Shown here piece by piece: positions 22,530-33,975 of a DNA stretch of 64,000 bases. Each line of letters begins with the position of its first letter. Position 1 is the first letter of the stretch. Source of the DNA: Synaphobranchus kaupii (Eukaryota > Chordata > Actinopteri > Anguilliformes > Synaphobranchidae); the NCBI GenBank assembly GCA_029718625.1, contig CM056383.1, forward strand, positions 20,437,930-20,501,929. Direction: 5' to 3'. Under the pieces are notes generated by a model. The model was not told where the DNA came from, ran no database searches, and saw only the letters and a program-made list of their open reading frames with translations. A program made the translations under genes and the position numbers.

Positions 22530-22632
22530 TAAGTGTTTTAAATACTTTAATGTGCTATCCTTTGGGCAGTACTTGCATCTTATGATGTATGTATTTTGTT
22601 TTACCCAAAATAAAAATCAATCAATCAATCAA

Positions 22633-24032
22633 GTGCGTCGATTTAATATTTGGGGAGTTAATTTTACTAGGATTAATGAGATTGAATGACTTAATGAATT
22701 TTTTTGTGATGTCACATTTTCTAACAACATGACTCCCCCCTCAATATCTTTTTTTTTTTTTTGCTTGATCCCTATGTGATACTTGAACATCCATGTAGGT
22801 ATTCCTATACTAACATTGTTCCGGTCTCTATAGACTTTTTATTATGGAATTTTATGAAAAGGAATTTGCATTATTACATGTCAATCTTGTAATTTCCTCC
22901 GCCATCCTTACTTGAATCAAGAAAATTCCATCCACCCTCTGCATTCCTTGCATGTTGTTCTCATTCCTGCACCTGCAAACTGATCCCTGCACGTGTTCCA
23001 TTCTCACTGGCACTTCCCCATGTCCTAAGCAAATTCTTATCTCAAACCGTAACACTGCAGCGGGAATGCAGCGTCCGTATCTAAGCGCACGCGCGTCCAC
23101 ATGCATTCCCTCCTTTTCAGCTGACATTTTTTTGCTTTCCCATATTCTGACAGGCATTCAGCTGTAAGTGCCAAGCATGTAATATTTATCACTTTAGCTG
23201 GAGCTCAGGAGAGAGGATATAGTCATGTCAGGAGAGCTGAGGAGTGTGACAGGCTGTAGAGCGCACGGGGTTATTTTCCACTAAGAGCCTCATTATCATG
23301 GTAGAATAACAGACAGGATATTTTTTTTTTTTTACAACACTGCATATTTACACCCCTGTGTTTGCAGCGGTTTGTGCGGGTTGCCAGGTGTTCATGTGCC
23401 ACTGCGGGCCTGACAGGAACATCGTCATAAAAATGACTTTTTTTTTTTTTTTTTTTTGCAACAGAGCCAAGAGAAACACATGTCAGGCTAAAATAAATAA
23501 ATAAGCTAGAGTTTATTATGTTTGGTGTTGGAAGACTTCATGGTTTGGGCCTTTTTCAAAGAGATGTTTCTTGTATTTATGGAACAATGCTGCTGTTATT
23601 TGAAAAATTAATAATAAACAACTTGAAATGGAGTTCATTATTTTGTCATGAGGTCATCTGATACATAACAACATTTTTATGTAAACAAATACCATAGAAA
23701 ATTGTGCTAAGTGATATCTGATAATCACATTAGTTGATGAAAATTCTAGTTATGCGGCAAATAAATGCGTGATGAATAGCAACCACTTTATTATGTCATA
23801 ATTGCTGTGTAATGTTTAACTAATGGTGGTTTTTTTCCTTGAATATGTTACACATGTAGCTAGAAAGTCAATGAAGAATATAAGAAGATACAAGACTTTC
23901 CTACATTTGTGGTGTATTAACAAAAATAAATAGAAAATGTTGTCTTGCTGTTTTCATCCCGTTTTCATTTATTGAAAGAAAACGGGATGAAATTGTGTAT
24001 GTTTATTTATGAATTTTTTGGGGGAGGGGGCT
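22633..24032. other. Unassigned AT-rich DNA with poly-T/A runs
   Basis: No gene or element end identified. Homopolymer runs occur near 22748-22761, 23321-23333 and 23440-23458. A 15-bp perfect hairpin lies at 23952-23992. The interval 22900-23310 is less AT-rich and repeat-free but shows no open frame of note. Confidence 0.4.
23952..23992. repeat. 15-bp perfect inverted repeat
   Basis: TTTCATCCCGTTTTC at 23952-23966 is exactly inverted at 23978-23992 with an 11-base spacer. No U-run follows, so a terminator role is not suggested. Confidence 0.85.
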
Positions 24033-24040
24033 GTATAGTG

Positions 24041-24775
24041 CAGTGGCGGCTCCTGAGCTGAAAATTGGGGAGGCAGAAAACTTCCCTTTAAACTGATTAT
24101 TGGTCTTAATCATTTTTCAATCAGTTTCCTTGATTAACAATAGGCTACATCAGCGTTTAATTCACCAATTACTCAATGCCATCAAATGTAGCCAGTTCTC
24201 CTCAATTAGGCTATTAGGCAAGTAATAAAATTATTTTAACTTGCATCGCAAAATTGTGCACATTTTAATCAACATTATAATTGTGGATACATGTGCTCTT
24301 CGTTCTCCGCACTCTTAATTCCGAAAATATCCATGGAAATTAAACGATCTTAAAGCTCAGCTTTTGTTAGATAATTTTTTTAATTATTTTTTAAAAATAA
24401 TCTAACAAAAGATGAGGTTGTGCTAAACCTGCAATAAAAAAGAATCTAACAAAAGCTGAGCTTTCAGATCGTTTAATTTCCATGAATATTTTCGTAATTA
24501 AGAGTGCGGAGAACGAAGAGCACATGTATCCACAATTATAATGTTGATTAAAATGTGCACAATTATGCGATGCAAGTGAAAATAATTTTATTACTTGCCT
24601 AATAGCCTCATTGAGAAGAACTGGCTACATTTGATGGCATTGAGTAATTGGTGAATTAAACGCTGATGTAGCCTATTGTTAATCAAGGAAACTGATTGAA
24701 AAATGATTAAGACCAATAATCAGTTTAAAGGGAAGTTTTCTGCCTCCCCAATTTTCAGCTCAGGAGCCGCCACTG
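24041..24775. mobile_element. Snap-back hAT MITE (735 bp)
   Basis: The two halves are near-perfect inverses: about 340-bp arms, starting CAGTGGCGGCTCCTGAGCTG, around a short AT-rich centre at about 24368-24430. An exact 8-bp duplication GTATAGTG flanks it (24033-24040, 24776-24783), the hAT signature, and CAGTGGCGG is a known type of hAT end. It has no coding capacity. Arm-to-arm differences are few, for example ATATCCATGG versus ATATTCATGG near the inner part, so the palindrome is either recent or maintained. Confidence 0.93.
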
Positions 24776-24783
24776 GTATAGTG

Positions 24784-25468
24784 TGGAGGCAATTTTTTTT
24801 TTTAAACATTTTTTTAGCAGCAAACTGTTGCTGTGATTTAGGATTACATGTATGCCAGCACAACTTTTTGTTTACCCTTTAGGGAAATCTTTTGCTCAAT
24901 AATGAAATGGATAAGAATGAATCTATCGAGACAGAAAGGGATCCGCTAGAGGAAATTAGGCAGAACAAGAAAAAAGTTCAGTGACTAGATTTATCTGTAC
25001 AACTTTCATTGTAATTAATGTAAAAAATAATCTGTTAAATTGTTGATACGTGATGTACAGGTAACTGCCTAAATAAAGGAAATGCTTGATCAAATGAGGC
25101 AAAATTGAGGGAAATAAAGTATATTTAAAGCTTCCAGGTGTGATTCCTGACTTCATTAAGCATTTAACATCCCAGCATGCTCATGGATGTGTATAAAAAT
25201 GCTGACCAGGCCCAGTTTCCCATTATTTTGGCTACCGTGGCTAGATGAAGAGATCTCGAAATAAGGATGGCTGTTGGGGCATGTTCAGCAGGAGCTTCAG
25301 GGACTAAGACTGCTCTTAGGAGCAGTGGCTCAATTCCATGAAAGTTTAGTCAATTCCAGGAATAAATTGAGATTCCAGTATGGCAGTGTGTTTCATTTGA
25401 CTTCATAAGTATCTTGACTATTAATCGTTCATACCTTATTAATCTCATTAACCATTAATAACATTAAA
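24784..25468. other. Unassigned spacer between the MITE and the next LTR
   Basis: Around 25057-25330 the text (AACTGCCTAAATAAAGGAAA, then GAAGAGATCTCG and a GGATGGCTGTTGGGGCATG stretch) looks like a fragment of an interspersed repeat, but I cannot assign it. No gene is visible. Confidence 0.35.
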
Positions 25469-25473
25469 TATTG

Positions 25474-26881
25474 TGTAACGTTCCGTTCCCATCCTGTCCG
25501 TTTTCCATGTTTTGCCCTCTCCCTCCGTGTCGTGTTTGACTTCCTTGTCCGTGTTTTTCCCCGTGCTGCAGACTGGGCGTGTTCCCTCCGTTTGTTCTAC
25601 TCCGTTTCTCCACTCCTGTCTCAGCCTATCCCCTCTTTCCATTTCTGCATGCATTCCTCTGACTCCGCTCTGTTTAATTAAATACTCACACATTCGCATG
25701 CTTTTCTAGATTGGTACCAATTACACTCCCTATTTAACCCACCTGCTGTCTGCTATCCAGTGCCAGTTCATTAACTTTGTTCGACTCTGTAACTTTGTTC
25801 GTTTGTATCCTAGTCATGTTAATCCCTTGTCTAGTCAGCTTTCACAGTTTGGTTTAGTATTTGGTGTTCGTTCACCCTGCTTAATCGTGCAAACCTCTTC
25901 AACAGTTTGGTTCTGTCTCGGTGCTTAAGGCACACTGCCAACTGCTGATTGTTAGTCTGTCCTGTTTGGTGCGGTCCTACCTGCCGCGCCTTACCTGCCT
26001 TGTTAACCACTACTCTGTTGTTTTCTGCCAGTCTGCAGTTGTTCGCTATTCCCTGATTGTGTTGCGGTACCCCCACTTCCTACCTGACGTTGTGCCTGCA
26101 GCGGGGCACTCTGCTCTCCCACTCTACAGCTGTTCCTGCGTCCGGCCGTGGCTACCGCCAGTTCTACGGTTACGGTTGCGCCTGCTGCTGTTGTCCTGCT
26201 GCCACATCTGGGCCGACCCGAGGTCCGCTGCACTGTCCTGCCCTGCCGTATCTGCTGCTGCCCTATCCTCTGCTTCTACAACCCGGTTACCTGTTACCAG
26301 TAACACCCCGGTCACTCCTACTCCTAACTTTCATGCTTACCATAACCGGATTGTTGTCATTTGTGTCCTCCCTCGCTTCAGGAGACAAGTCCGAAGCGTG
26401 GCTCATGGGATGCCTAGCGCTCCCTCTATCTGTCCTGTCTGTTCCGTCTGTCCACATCCGTGAAGTCCAGTTCCGGCTTGGAACGACTCCCGGGTTATCC
26501 GTCTAGTCCAGTCCCGGTGTGGGGATATTCCTGAGAGACCCGCACAGTCCAGTTCTGGTTTGGAACGATTCCTGAGCAACCTGCGAAGTCCAGTTCCGGC
26601 TTGGAATGACTCCCGGGTGATCCGTCTAGTCCAGTCCCGGTGTGGGATACTCCTGTGAGACCCGCACAGTCCAGTTCCGGTTTGGAACATTCCAGTGTTC
26701 CAGTCCAGGCCAGTTCCGGTTTGGAACATCCTGTGTCCCGGAGATTCTCCGGACTTTATTATTGCTGTGTTTATTCTGTGTACAGCTTGGGACTGCCCCA
26801 AGCTATAATAAACTACCTTTTCCTGTACCTCTGCCTCCTTGTCGTGCACTTAGGTTCACCCCCTTGTACTGGGTCGTGACA
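25474..26881 (+). mobile_element. Solo LTR, family A copy 2 (1,408 bp)
   Basis: Begins TGTAACGTTCCGTTCCCATC and ends TGGGTCGTGACA. TATTG is duplicated exactly on both sides (25469-25473, 26882-26886). The 5' and 3' parts align with family A copy 1; for example CCTGTCCGTTTTCC matches CCTGTTCGTTTTCC and the ends share GTCGT(T)GCACTT(A/G)GGTTC. An AATAAA at 26807-26812, shortly before the end, and a TATTTAA at 25731 support plus orientation. No internal retroelement remains. The central minisatellite differs from that in copy 1. Confidence 0.93.
26465..26720. repeat. 41-bp minisatellite with 3-unit higher order, inside LTR family A copy 2
   Basis: GTCCAGT starts recur at 26465, 26506, 26547, 26588, 26629 and 26669: periods 41, 41, 41, 41 and 40. 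Units 1 and 4, and units 2 and 5, are nearly the same (GGTTATCCGTCTA versus GGTGATCCGTCTA), giving a higher-order period of about 123 bases. It shares only the GTCCAGTTCCGGNTTGGAA core with the 74-bp array of copy 1. Confidence 0.9.
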
Positions 26882-29800
26882 TATTGTATGGAATGTCTGT
26901 ATAGAACGAGTGTTTTTCCACAATAATTTTTCAGGTCTGGCAGCGGACTCCAATAAACAAACTAATTGGCATGAAACAAGGGCAGGGTCTTTCTGGCAGT
27001 CAGCAAATCGATATATCAGAGTCTGTTTAGCTATACAGTCTACAACAAAGTTATCATACAAGGGGGGATAAGCTTTACTGGATAAAGTTGATCCGCTACA
27101 CTTGAAAACAAACTCCTCTGCCTTTGTCTGTGATCAGACAGTAACACCAGCTGCCATTTGCTATACTTAAAATACTTTAAAACATGTTCGAGGTCATCAT
27201 AAGGAATTATGGGATGCCCTACATGGCAACGGATACATTGGATCCTACCTTAAAATTTGGCTGATATAAGGCACCTTAAGAGCATGCATTTTAGATGACG
27301 TCTACTTGGGGCATGACTTGAAAGGACAGATGAGTAAATGTTGCTTCCCTAGGCAGCTGCTTAGTGTTGATGGCTCCCTCTATGCTCTTTCTCTGCAGTG
27401 AACGATAACAGTGGTGTTCCTTCCATGCATGCTGGGGGGTACCAAGCTAATAGGCCCAGCGTTGACAGTGATCTGAGCAAAAAAAGAAGTTCATTACAAA
27501 GTCATTCCAAAGCAATACCTGTTGGATTTAGCCGTTTTATGCTATTCCGTTTGTTGTTGCGGTTGTCATTACGAACCAGAGGTTGAGGAAGCTTTGTGAG
27601 GGTCCAGCGAGCAAAACAGCAGGAAAACACAAACAGAAAGGGGCCTGACCCCCCACAACCCCAAAGAAGAGCCCCCACCTCCTCTCTATAGCGCCTTTGA
27701 TCTGACTCATCAAGCCCCTTCCAGTTTCACTGGCCCTGTGACCCCCTCTCTGTCTCCCTGGCTCCACCTTTACTGCATCCAACCTGCTTCCAGTACATCA
27801 GCACACAGCGGCTGCCAGCTAAGGATGCTCATTTGTAATTTCCCGTGCCCATTTCTCCCCACCAAATCTGCTCCCTTGCCCCCTTGTGCTTCATTATTTC
27901 CAGGGTCCCGTCAATGATGGATGATAAATATTCATGCATTTTTCCAGCTTCTGAAACTATTTTGCTATTTAAACTTTGCAAGTACATCAGCTTGTAATTT
28001 TCTTGGTATCCTTTGTTTGAAGAACGCTGGTGTTATTTTTTTTCTTTTTCTTTTTGGATATTGCACCTCCACAGTGTAAATGCGCCTCAGACTGCAGCCG
28101 TTATTTATTTTAGTCCTTTGTTCCATGTTGGTTTATTGTAAGTTTATAAACCTCTTGGTTTAAGATGGCAGGTTATGTCTGAGGAATAAGTAAGAAAACA
28201 ACACAAAGGGGTAAAAAACTGGGTTCCTTGGGTTATTCTATTTTTGGTTGAACGACCTTTAATGTCATTTGCAGAGGGTATCTTTCTGTTACCAGTGGTC
28301 ATATTTTAAAACATACGGAACCATGTCATGTTTTTAATTCTGGGTATTTAATTTATTGAAGCCAGTGAATGTAAGAACCAGTCTCGTACCATACACAATT
28401 GCTCTATCAGCAGCCACAGGGACATTGCTCTGCAACTGAATGTTCAATACCACATGTTCAGTCTATAAGACCGAGACTGTCACTGTACTGTGGTGTTTGT
28501 TTGTAATTTTAAAAAAAACTTTGCATCAAACAGTAAGTCAATATTGATTTAATCCAGGTGTTGTGCCACTTCCAAAAGAGACAGACTGCTAATGCTAACA
28601 TTGCATTCAGATGTATCATTTGAATGTTTAAATATTAATACAAAAAAACAGTATAAACACTGTCAGAAATATACCTATTTATGCATAGATACAACCTCCT
28701 GTTGTATCTTGTCAGTTCAGATTTGCTTTTGTCTCTAATGCAATCTATTGCTTTGCATTTTTCTCTCACTGAACATGAGCGTTGCTATGATGGACATTTT
28801 AAATAGAAGCAAATGCTCCGTGAAATGTGTTTTTTTAATCGCTTTATGATTAAATTAAATACACACCTCTAGCATCTGGATGTTTGGACACATGCAGGCC
28901 ATGCCCTTGGCTGCCCACATCTCAGGCCAGCCTGCAGTGGGGAAACGCCCCTCAGAGGAAGCCACACACATGGTCCTAATCAGGCACATCATATGGGCCC
29001 GATGATGGTTTGTTACAACAGAATGTGTGTCCCAGTCACCCATAACCAGAAGCGCGGTGACTTCAAAAGGTCTTCTCTGCAGCCGTTCTGCAAGGTTCAC
29101 ATTCTCAGTCTTGTTTTGAAGTCAAGCTCCTCTTCGGCAGAGCGAGATCTTGTGTTTACACAACTGGCTTCGTGCTGGAAATGTCTCTTCCCTGTCTGTC
29201 AGTCCTCATTAGTAAAATAAGGATATCTCTTGGTGTCAGCGTAGTGATCTCTCAAACAGAAAAAAAAAATACCTCGAGCTGGGACATCTGAGCTTGGCTG
29301 AAAATCATGACTTCTTTTATCTTGGATCCAGGATTCCAGGACCCAGAGGCCAGCTGTAATAGAAGTTAAAATTGTTAAAGCTGGAGCTAAACTCTGTGCC
29401 ACAGGCAAGCAAGAGAGCATCTGACAGTGACTTTTCTCTGGTCCACACTCACTATCATGAGAGCTGGTTGTTAGACATATAATTAAGTGATGTGGGATAT
29501 GCATTTGACTTAAATAAGAAGATCAATGGTGCTTGGTACAATTAAATAATTCATGTATTATCCATGTTAATCCTACTGGTTAATACAACTCATCTTAAAA
29601 AAAAGTACATTATACTCAAATAACTAGATGATAAAGAGGACTTTAGGTACACATATTAAAAGTAACATTATTGTTATTATTTAAGGATCATTTCTGGCAT
29701 TTGTGGCTTGCACAGTACATGCCAGGGTTTTACCACGTTTCTGTCAATATGTCTATGAATTCACAAGAAGTGAGAGAGTAGTATGCCTACAGCAATGGAC

Positions 29801-31012
29801 AAACAAGAGAAAACCTTATTATTATACCATTTCATTTTTGAGAGCATATTGGTTGGCCTCATCTTTCTATGGACAAGTTCTACAAATATGAAAAAACATA
29901 ATAATAATAATAAACAATCCATAATAATAATAAACAATCCAAATGTGAGAGTTTTTCTTTTTACTATCAATTTTTTGGCAAATGGTACATTATGAAGTTA
30001 GATGATGAAGTCACTGATGAAAATGTACAGTATTTTATAAATGTCCCAAATTATTAGGTCAGCCTAATATTTCTCTATTAGGTCACTTTTTTTGGTCACT
30101 GCAGACAAATTACAGGGTCCTATTCCCTTCCAACCAATATTAAAACCCAGTCCATTAGCATCGTTTTGAGAAATAGGAAGGGAACCTCAGGAATAAAATA
30201 TAACACTGCGACCGGTTGATAGCCAAATAATTTCTTAGCAGCCCCTGCGTTGTTAGAGGACAGCAGCATTCAGCTGATATAACCCTGGCAGCCTGATATA
30301 ATGTACTGTATATTATCTGAAGGCCATGACTATGGGCCTTGCAAACACATGTGTACAAGTTTTTGCCAATTAACTAATTCTGAAGTGAGCTTCATTATCC
30401 CTCCTTAATTAAGATAACAATGCAAATTCCTTCATTAATATTGACAGACATCATTTTTCCCCCGCTCCATGGGGATGAGATTATATGCAGGCCCCGTTGA
30501 GCAGGTTGTGAAGTGTCACCGGATATTCAAATGGCACCATTTGTTTAATTGAGGTAAATGTAGCATGTCCAGATAGGTAGAGGAGTTTGTAAGGGGGGAG
30601 ATGGGGGGAAAGAACCCCAGAGTGCCTCCCGGCAGCTGTTCGTAACCCCCTCCCCCCTCCCAGCCCTGCCCCTCCAACACTCCCCAGGGGCGACCATGTT
30701 TTCGGACCCTTGTCTTTTATGGCAGGAGCACTAAACATGACAGGTTGTTTTAGGCACCATCTGTTTAAAAATGGCTGCTGTATGGTAACAGAGCGATAAG
30801 TCTGAAATATGTTTTCATGTCTGTCGCCTCGATAACGATCTCGTCGGCTCGTCTCAGGTGGATTCTGTTGTTGAGGTTGGGTGGGGGGTGGGGAGGCAGG
30901 GGAGTTTACATGTGTCCAGTGAGTGCAACCTGCCGTCTGTTTCCCTGCTCGTCTCCGTCAAACATCCAGGGCACTATGCAGGTTGCAGAATAGAGAACAT
31001 GTGCGCACACGC

Positions 31013-31038
31013 GCACACGCACACACACACACACACAA
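31013..31038. repeat. (CA)n microsatellite
   Basis: A CA run with CG interruptions in its first part, followed by an A-rich stretch. Confidence 0.85.
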
Positions 31039-31832
31039 AAATGTCAAAAAAAATTTAAAATATGTAAATTGTTTGCAATTTATTTTATTTTTTTTAAGAT
31101 AGAGTCTGCATCATACAATCGTCTTTGGTTTTCTGTTACAATACAACAAAAAAACCTCCCCTTTCTTCAGTATGCTTACAAATTGAAAATTAAGTTTTAA
31201 AGGAGATAATCATGCTTTTCATTAATCTGCATGAAATTGGCATACATATCCAGGTCTCTTTTTTTCAGTGAAATTCTGGCAAAAATACATAGATCCTTGG
31301 AACTGTAGAACATATTGGTAACTATTAAAAGTGTCTCTTGTAGTAGCCAAAGCCAGAAAAGACATTATAATTGATCTATTAATATGTTGTATACCATCTT
31401 CTGTGGTTCAGCATTGAAGAATCAGTTTGAAATATTTTATTTTGGTTGTATGCGGAAAAATCACATTCTACCACCATCTGTAACCGTTATGATAAAGAGC
31501 ATTAAAAAGCCATATTTGTTGCTTCTCTGCATGTCTGCATCTTTCTTTCATCTGTTCCTTTTCTTGGTGCCACTACACTTAGTCCTTAGTCAACCATTAT
31601 AAATCCCCTGTAGTCCACTGATTGGCACCCATTGCATTTACATTGAATAGGTCATTGGTACCCAACTAAGCAGAACTAATATGGGGCAGATTTGGTGCAG
31701 TGTCACACAGTGTCCTTGTCATGTAATGAGAAATAATTGGTTGCTGTTAGGTAGGGCAGTGCATTTTACTGGGGTGAGGCTCTTTATATGATCCAAACGC
31801 ATAAAATTCTATACCATCTTCATGACTCAATT

Positions 31833-31876
31833 CAATTGATAGTCTAAAAACTCATTTGTTTTTAGACTATCAATTG
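31833..31876. repeat. 18-bp perfect hairpin
   Basis: CAATTGATAGTCTAAAAA at 31833-31850 is exactly inverted at 31859-31876 with an 8-base loop. It lies 40 bases before a CA microsatellite. It may be a short foldback. Confidence 0.9.
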
Positions 31877-31912
31877 GGCTCTTGAGCTGTGTGCAACATT
31901 TTCTGAGCCCTT

Positions 31913-31914
<2 letters not shown>

Positions 31915-31960
<46 letters not shown>

Positions 31961-31990
31961 GCACGCACACACAGACACACACGCACATGC
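31915..31990. repeat. (CA)n microsatellite
   Basis: More than 20 CA units, then interruptions by CG and AG. Confidence 0.95.
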
Positions 31991-32454
31991 ACACACTTAA
32001 GTAGCGTAATGGCCTATCCTTTGTACCTGTCTAAAAAGATGTTAATAATTTGACAATCTGCTATCGTTTCTTGCCATCTTAGTCCTTTTTCTCTTTCAGA
32101 GCGTCTACATTATTTGGATCCAATAAAAACTGGGATCTTATAGATCAGTGAGAGTTCTTTCTTCCTACCTACCACCCCTAAGGACAAAATACATCTAATT
32201 AATCATGGGTCATTTACACTTCAGAAAGACCTATAGTGTTACAATTTCTATCTTTTGTTTTAGAAAGGCAATATGGCCATTTGTGTTCTTGCAGAAATTC
32301 AAGGGAAGATTACAGTCTGTGAGTCTCAATTAAGTGCCCTTCATGTAGCTACCATATGGGTGCTTTCTTCTGCAGCACAGATACAAGGGAGCTGCCAAAA
32401 CAGATACAGAGACCTAGAACACCCTAAAATGTGTTATACTCTTTTTACTGTCCA

Positions 32455-32690
32455 TTTCATTTACATTGAGGCATTCAGAAAGTTATCTTATCCAGAGAAA
32501 CTTACACAGCTAACTTTTTAAAACATATAAACATATGTAAACATGTACTCAATGTATACAGCTAGATATTTACTGAAGCAATTCATGGTTAAGTGCTTTG
32601 CTTGAGGGTACACTTTGGGAATCAAATTTGGACCCTCTCAGTTTGAGTTATGTTCCATAATCGCTATTACACTGCTGCCAGTTCATCCCA
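32455..32690 (-). mobile_element. tRNA-derived SINE with an L2-type tail
   Basis: On the minus strand, a tRNA-like head lies near 32690-32610 with a degraded B box (GGTCCAAATTTGATTCCC). A body follows (AAGCAAAGCACTTAACCATG, CAGTAAATATCTAGCTGTAT) and then a tail complementary to TTATCTTATCCAGAGAAACT. That tail is the degraded L2 end that normally reads GTCGCTCTGGATAAGAGCGT. The whole is about 235 bp, the usual size of such fish SINEs. The copy is old. A fragment of the same tail is also recognisable at about 33430-33480. Confidence 0.7.
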
Positions 32691-33906
32691 CATAAAAGAA
32701 TCCACAAAATATAAACAACGCTGTGAGAACATGTCACTTAAACACACAGTAGATATAAATCTACAGGGCTAATGGTGTGTATGTGGTAGAATATTTTGTC
32801 AGATCATATGCAAAGTGTAGGGGTGATAGGAGGAATTTTGCTTTGCGCCATGGTCCTTTGAATAGTTCATTGCTCCCAAGCTCCCGCAGTCACTGTAAAA
32901 TGGTTATGTAAATTAATGGTTTATACAGCAAATAGTGTGGACAATTATATGGACATGTAGCATACGGATTCAGGGCAGCAAGATGCAGCTATATGTGGTA
33001 AGATGAAATGAAATACTGGGAGAGATAAGCAGTGACATTTCCAAATCAAAAGGTATGGATTTCTTTTAGTGGGAGCAGAAATTATGCCTTGTAGTAGTGA
33101 ATGAAGGAGTGGACCTGAACCACGGTACTTACAGAACAGGTTATCCGCTGTGAACGATAACAAGATCTCTTTTTTTTTCTCTCTGAAGCAGAGTCCGTGA
33201 TTTGAAAAGAAATGTTAAACCAACCCTGAATAGAAGAGCAAAGAAATGTAAAATAAGAGAAAGAAATTCTGCTAATTCAAATGCTACACTGACACAATTT
33301 ATCTTCAGTTAAAAAAAGCAGAATAAATGAGGCCTGCAGCTTTACCGTCCACCTTCTCATAATGTCATAGATGTTCATGTCTCAAAAAGAAAAGCCAAAC
33401 ACAGTGTGTCATGTCATCAAATGTTAAAGTTACATTTGGCATTTCAGGCATTTAACTGATGCTCTTTGCATCGCAATTCACATGCTTCATATGTACACAG
33501 ATGCTGTAAGTAAACTTGAATTTTAACATGATGCACAAAATTTACCAGGAGTTTAGAATTTTAAAGACTTTCAGACAGCATCTGTCAATTAAGCAATCAT
33601 TTCAGGTTAAAATAACCTGAATAAAACCCATTTGCTTAAAAATCCTAGCAAAGGAGTTTAATGTCGAGCTAACCTGTGTTTTCCAAAGCTCTTGACAGAG
33701 ACGTTTAGACTGTGCCGCTCATGTTTTAGTGAGTTTACAACAAATGGATACAAGGCCAATGTGAGCAGGATAGAGCAGGAAAACTGTTGTGGAAGTATGG
33801 CATGATGTCAGATGGCAGTTGGATAAGATAAAAAGATAAAAAAGAGGCTTGTTAAATGAGTCGGAGACTACTATTTTAAAGCCCCCCCCCCCCCCCTATT
33901 TGGAAA

Positions 33907-33975
33907 TGCATACTGCAGTATATTGTAGATATATTGTGAAGATAATTTTGATATATTTACAATATACTGCAGCAT
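33907..33975. repeat. Imperfect inverted repeat around CTGCAGTATATTGTA
   Basis: CTGCAGTATATTGTA at about 33913 and its inverse near 33959 form 15 paired bases within a longer imperfect, AT-rich palindrome, next to a 15-base C run. Confidence 0.7.

Larger units (their letters stand above)
19300..22632 (+). mobile_element. 5'-truncated LINE with a solo LTR in its 3' UTR
   Basis: Carries a reverse-transcriptase frame (19312-20877), then a 3' UTR that is interrupted at 21072-22529 by an LTR and resumes at 22535. It ends with an AATAAA signal (22609-22614) and a 16-base (AATC)n tail. Removing the LTR and one copy of its TAAGT duplication makes the 3' UTR continuous. The 5' part, including any endonuclease, is absent. 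The RT block belongs to the Jockey/CR1/I group of non-LTR elements by its box A and B sequences; I cannot name the family. It is different from the L2-type copy at 12-14 kb. Confidence 0.85.

Noticed and set aside
21964..22530. Long overlapping ORFs on both strands (up to 188 residues) with repeated TGTGLDWNWTGR- or PELDWTGTG-like text
   Set aside because: They are readings of the 74-bp minisatellite in the LTR. A non-triplet period keeps several frames open on both strands; similar readings come from the 41-bp array at 26465-26720. Not real proteins.
27398..27586. Possible exon after TTTCTCTGCAG
   Set aside because: Acceptor-like sequence only; the translation has no recognisable similarity and no donor is evident.
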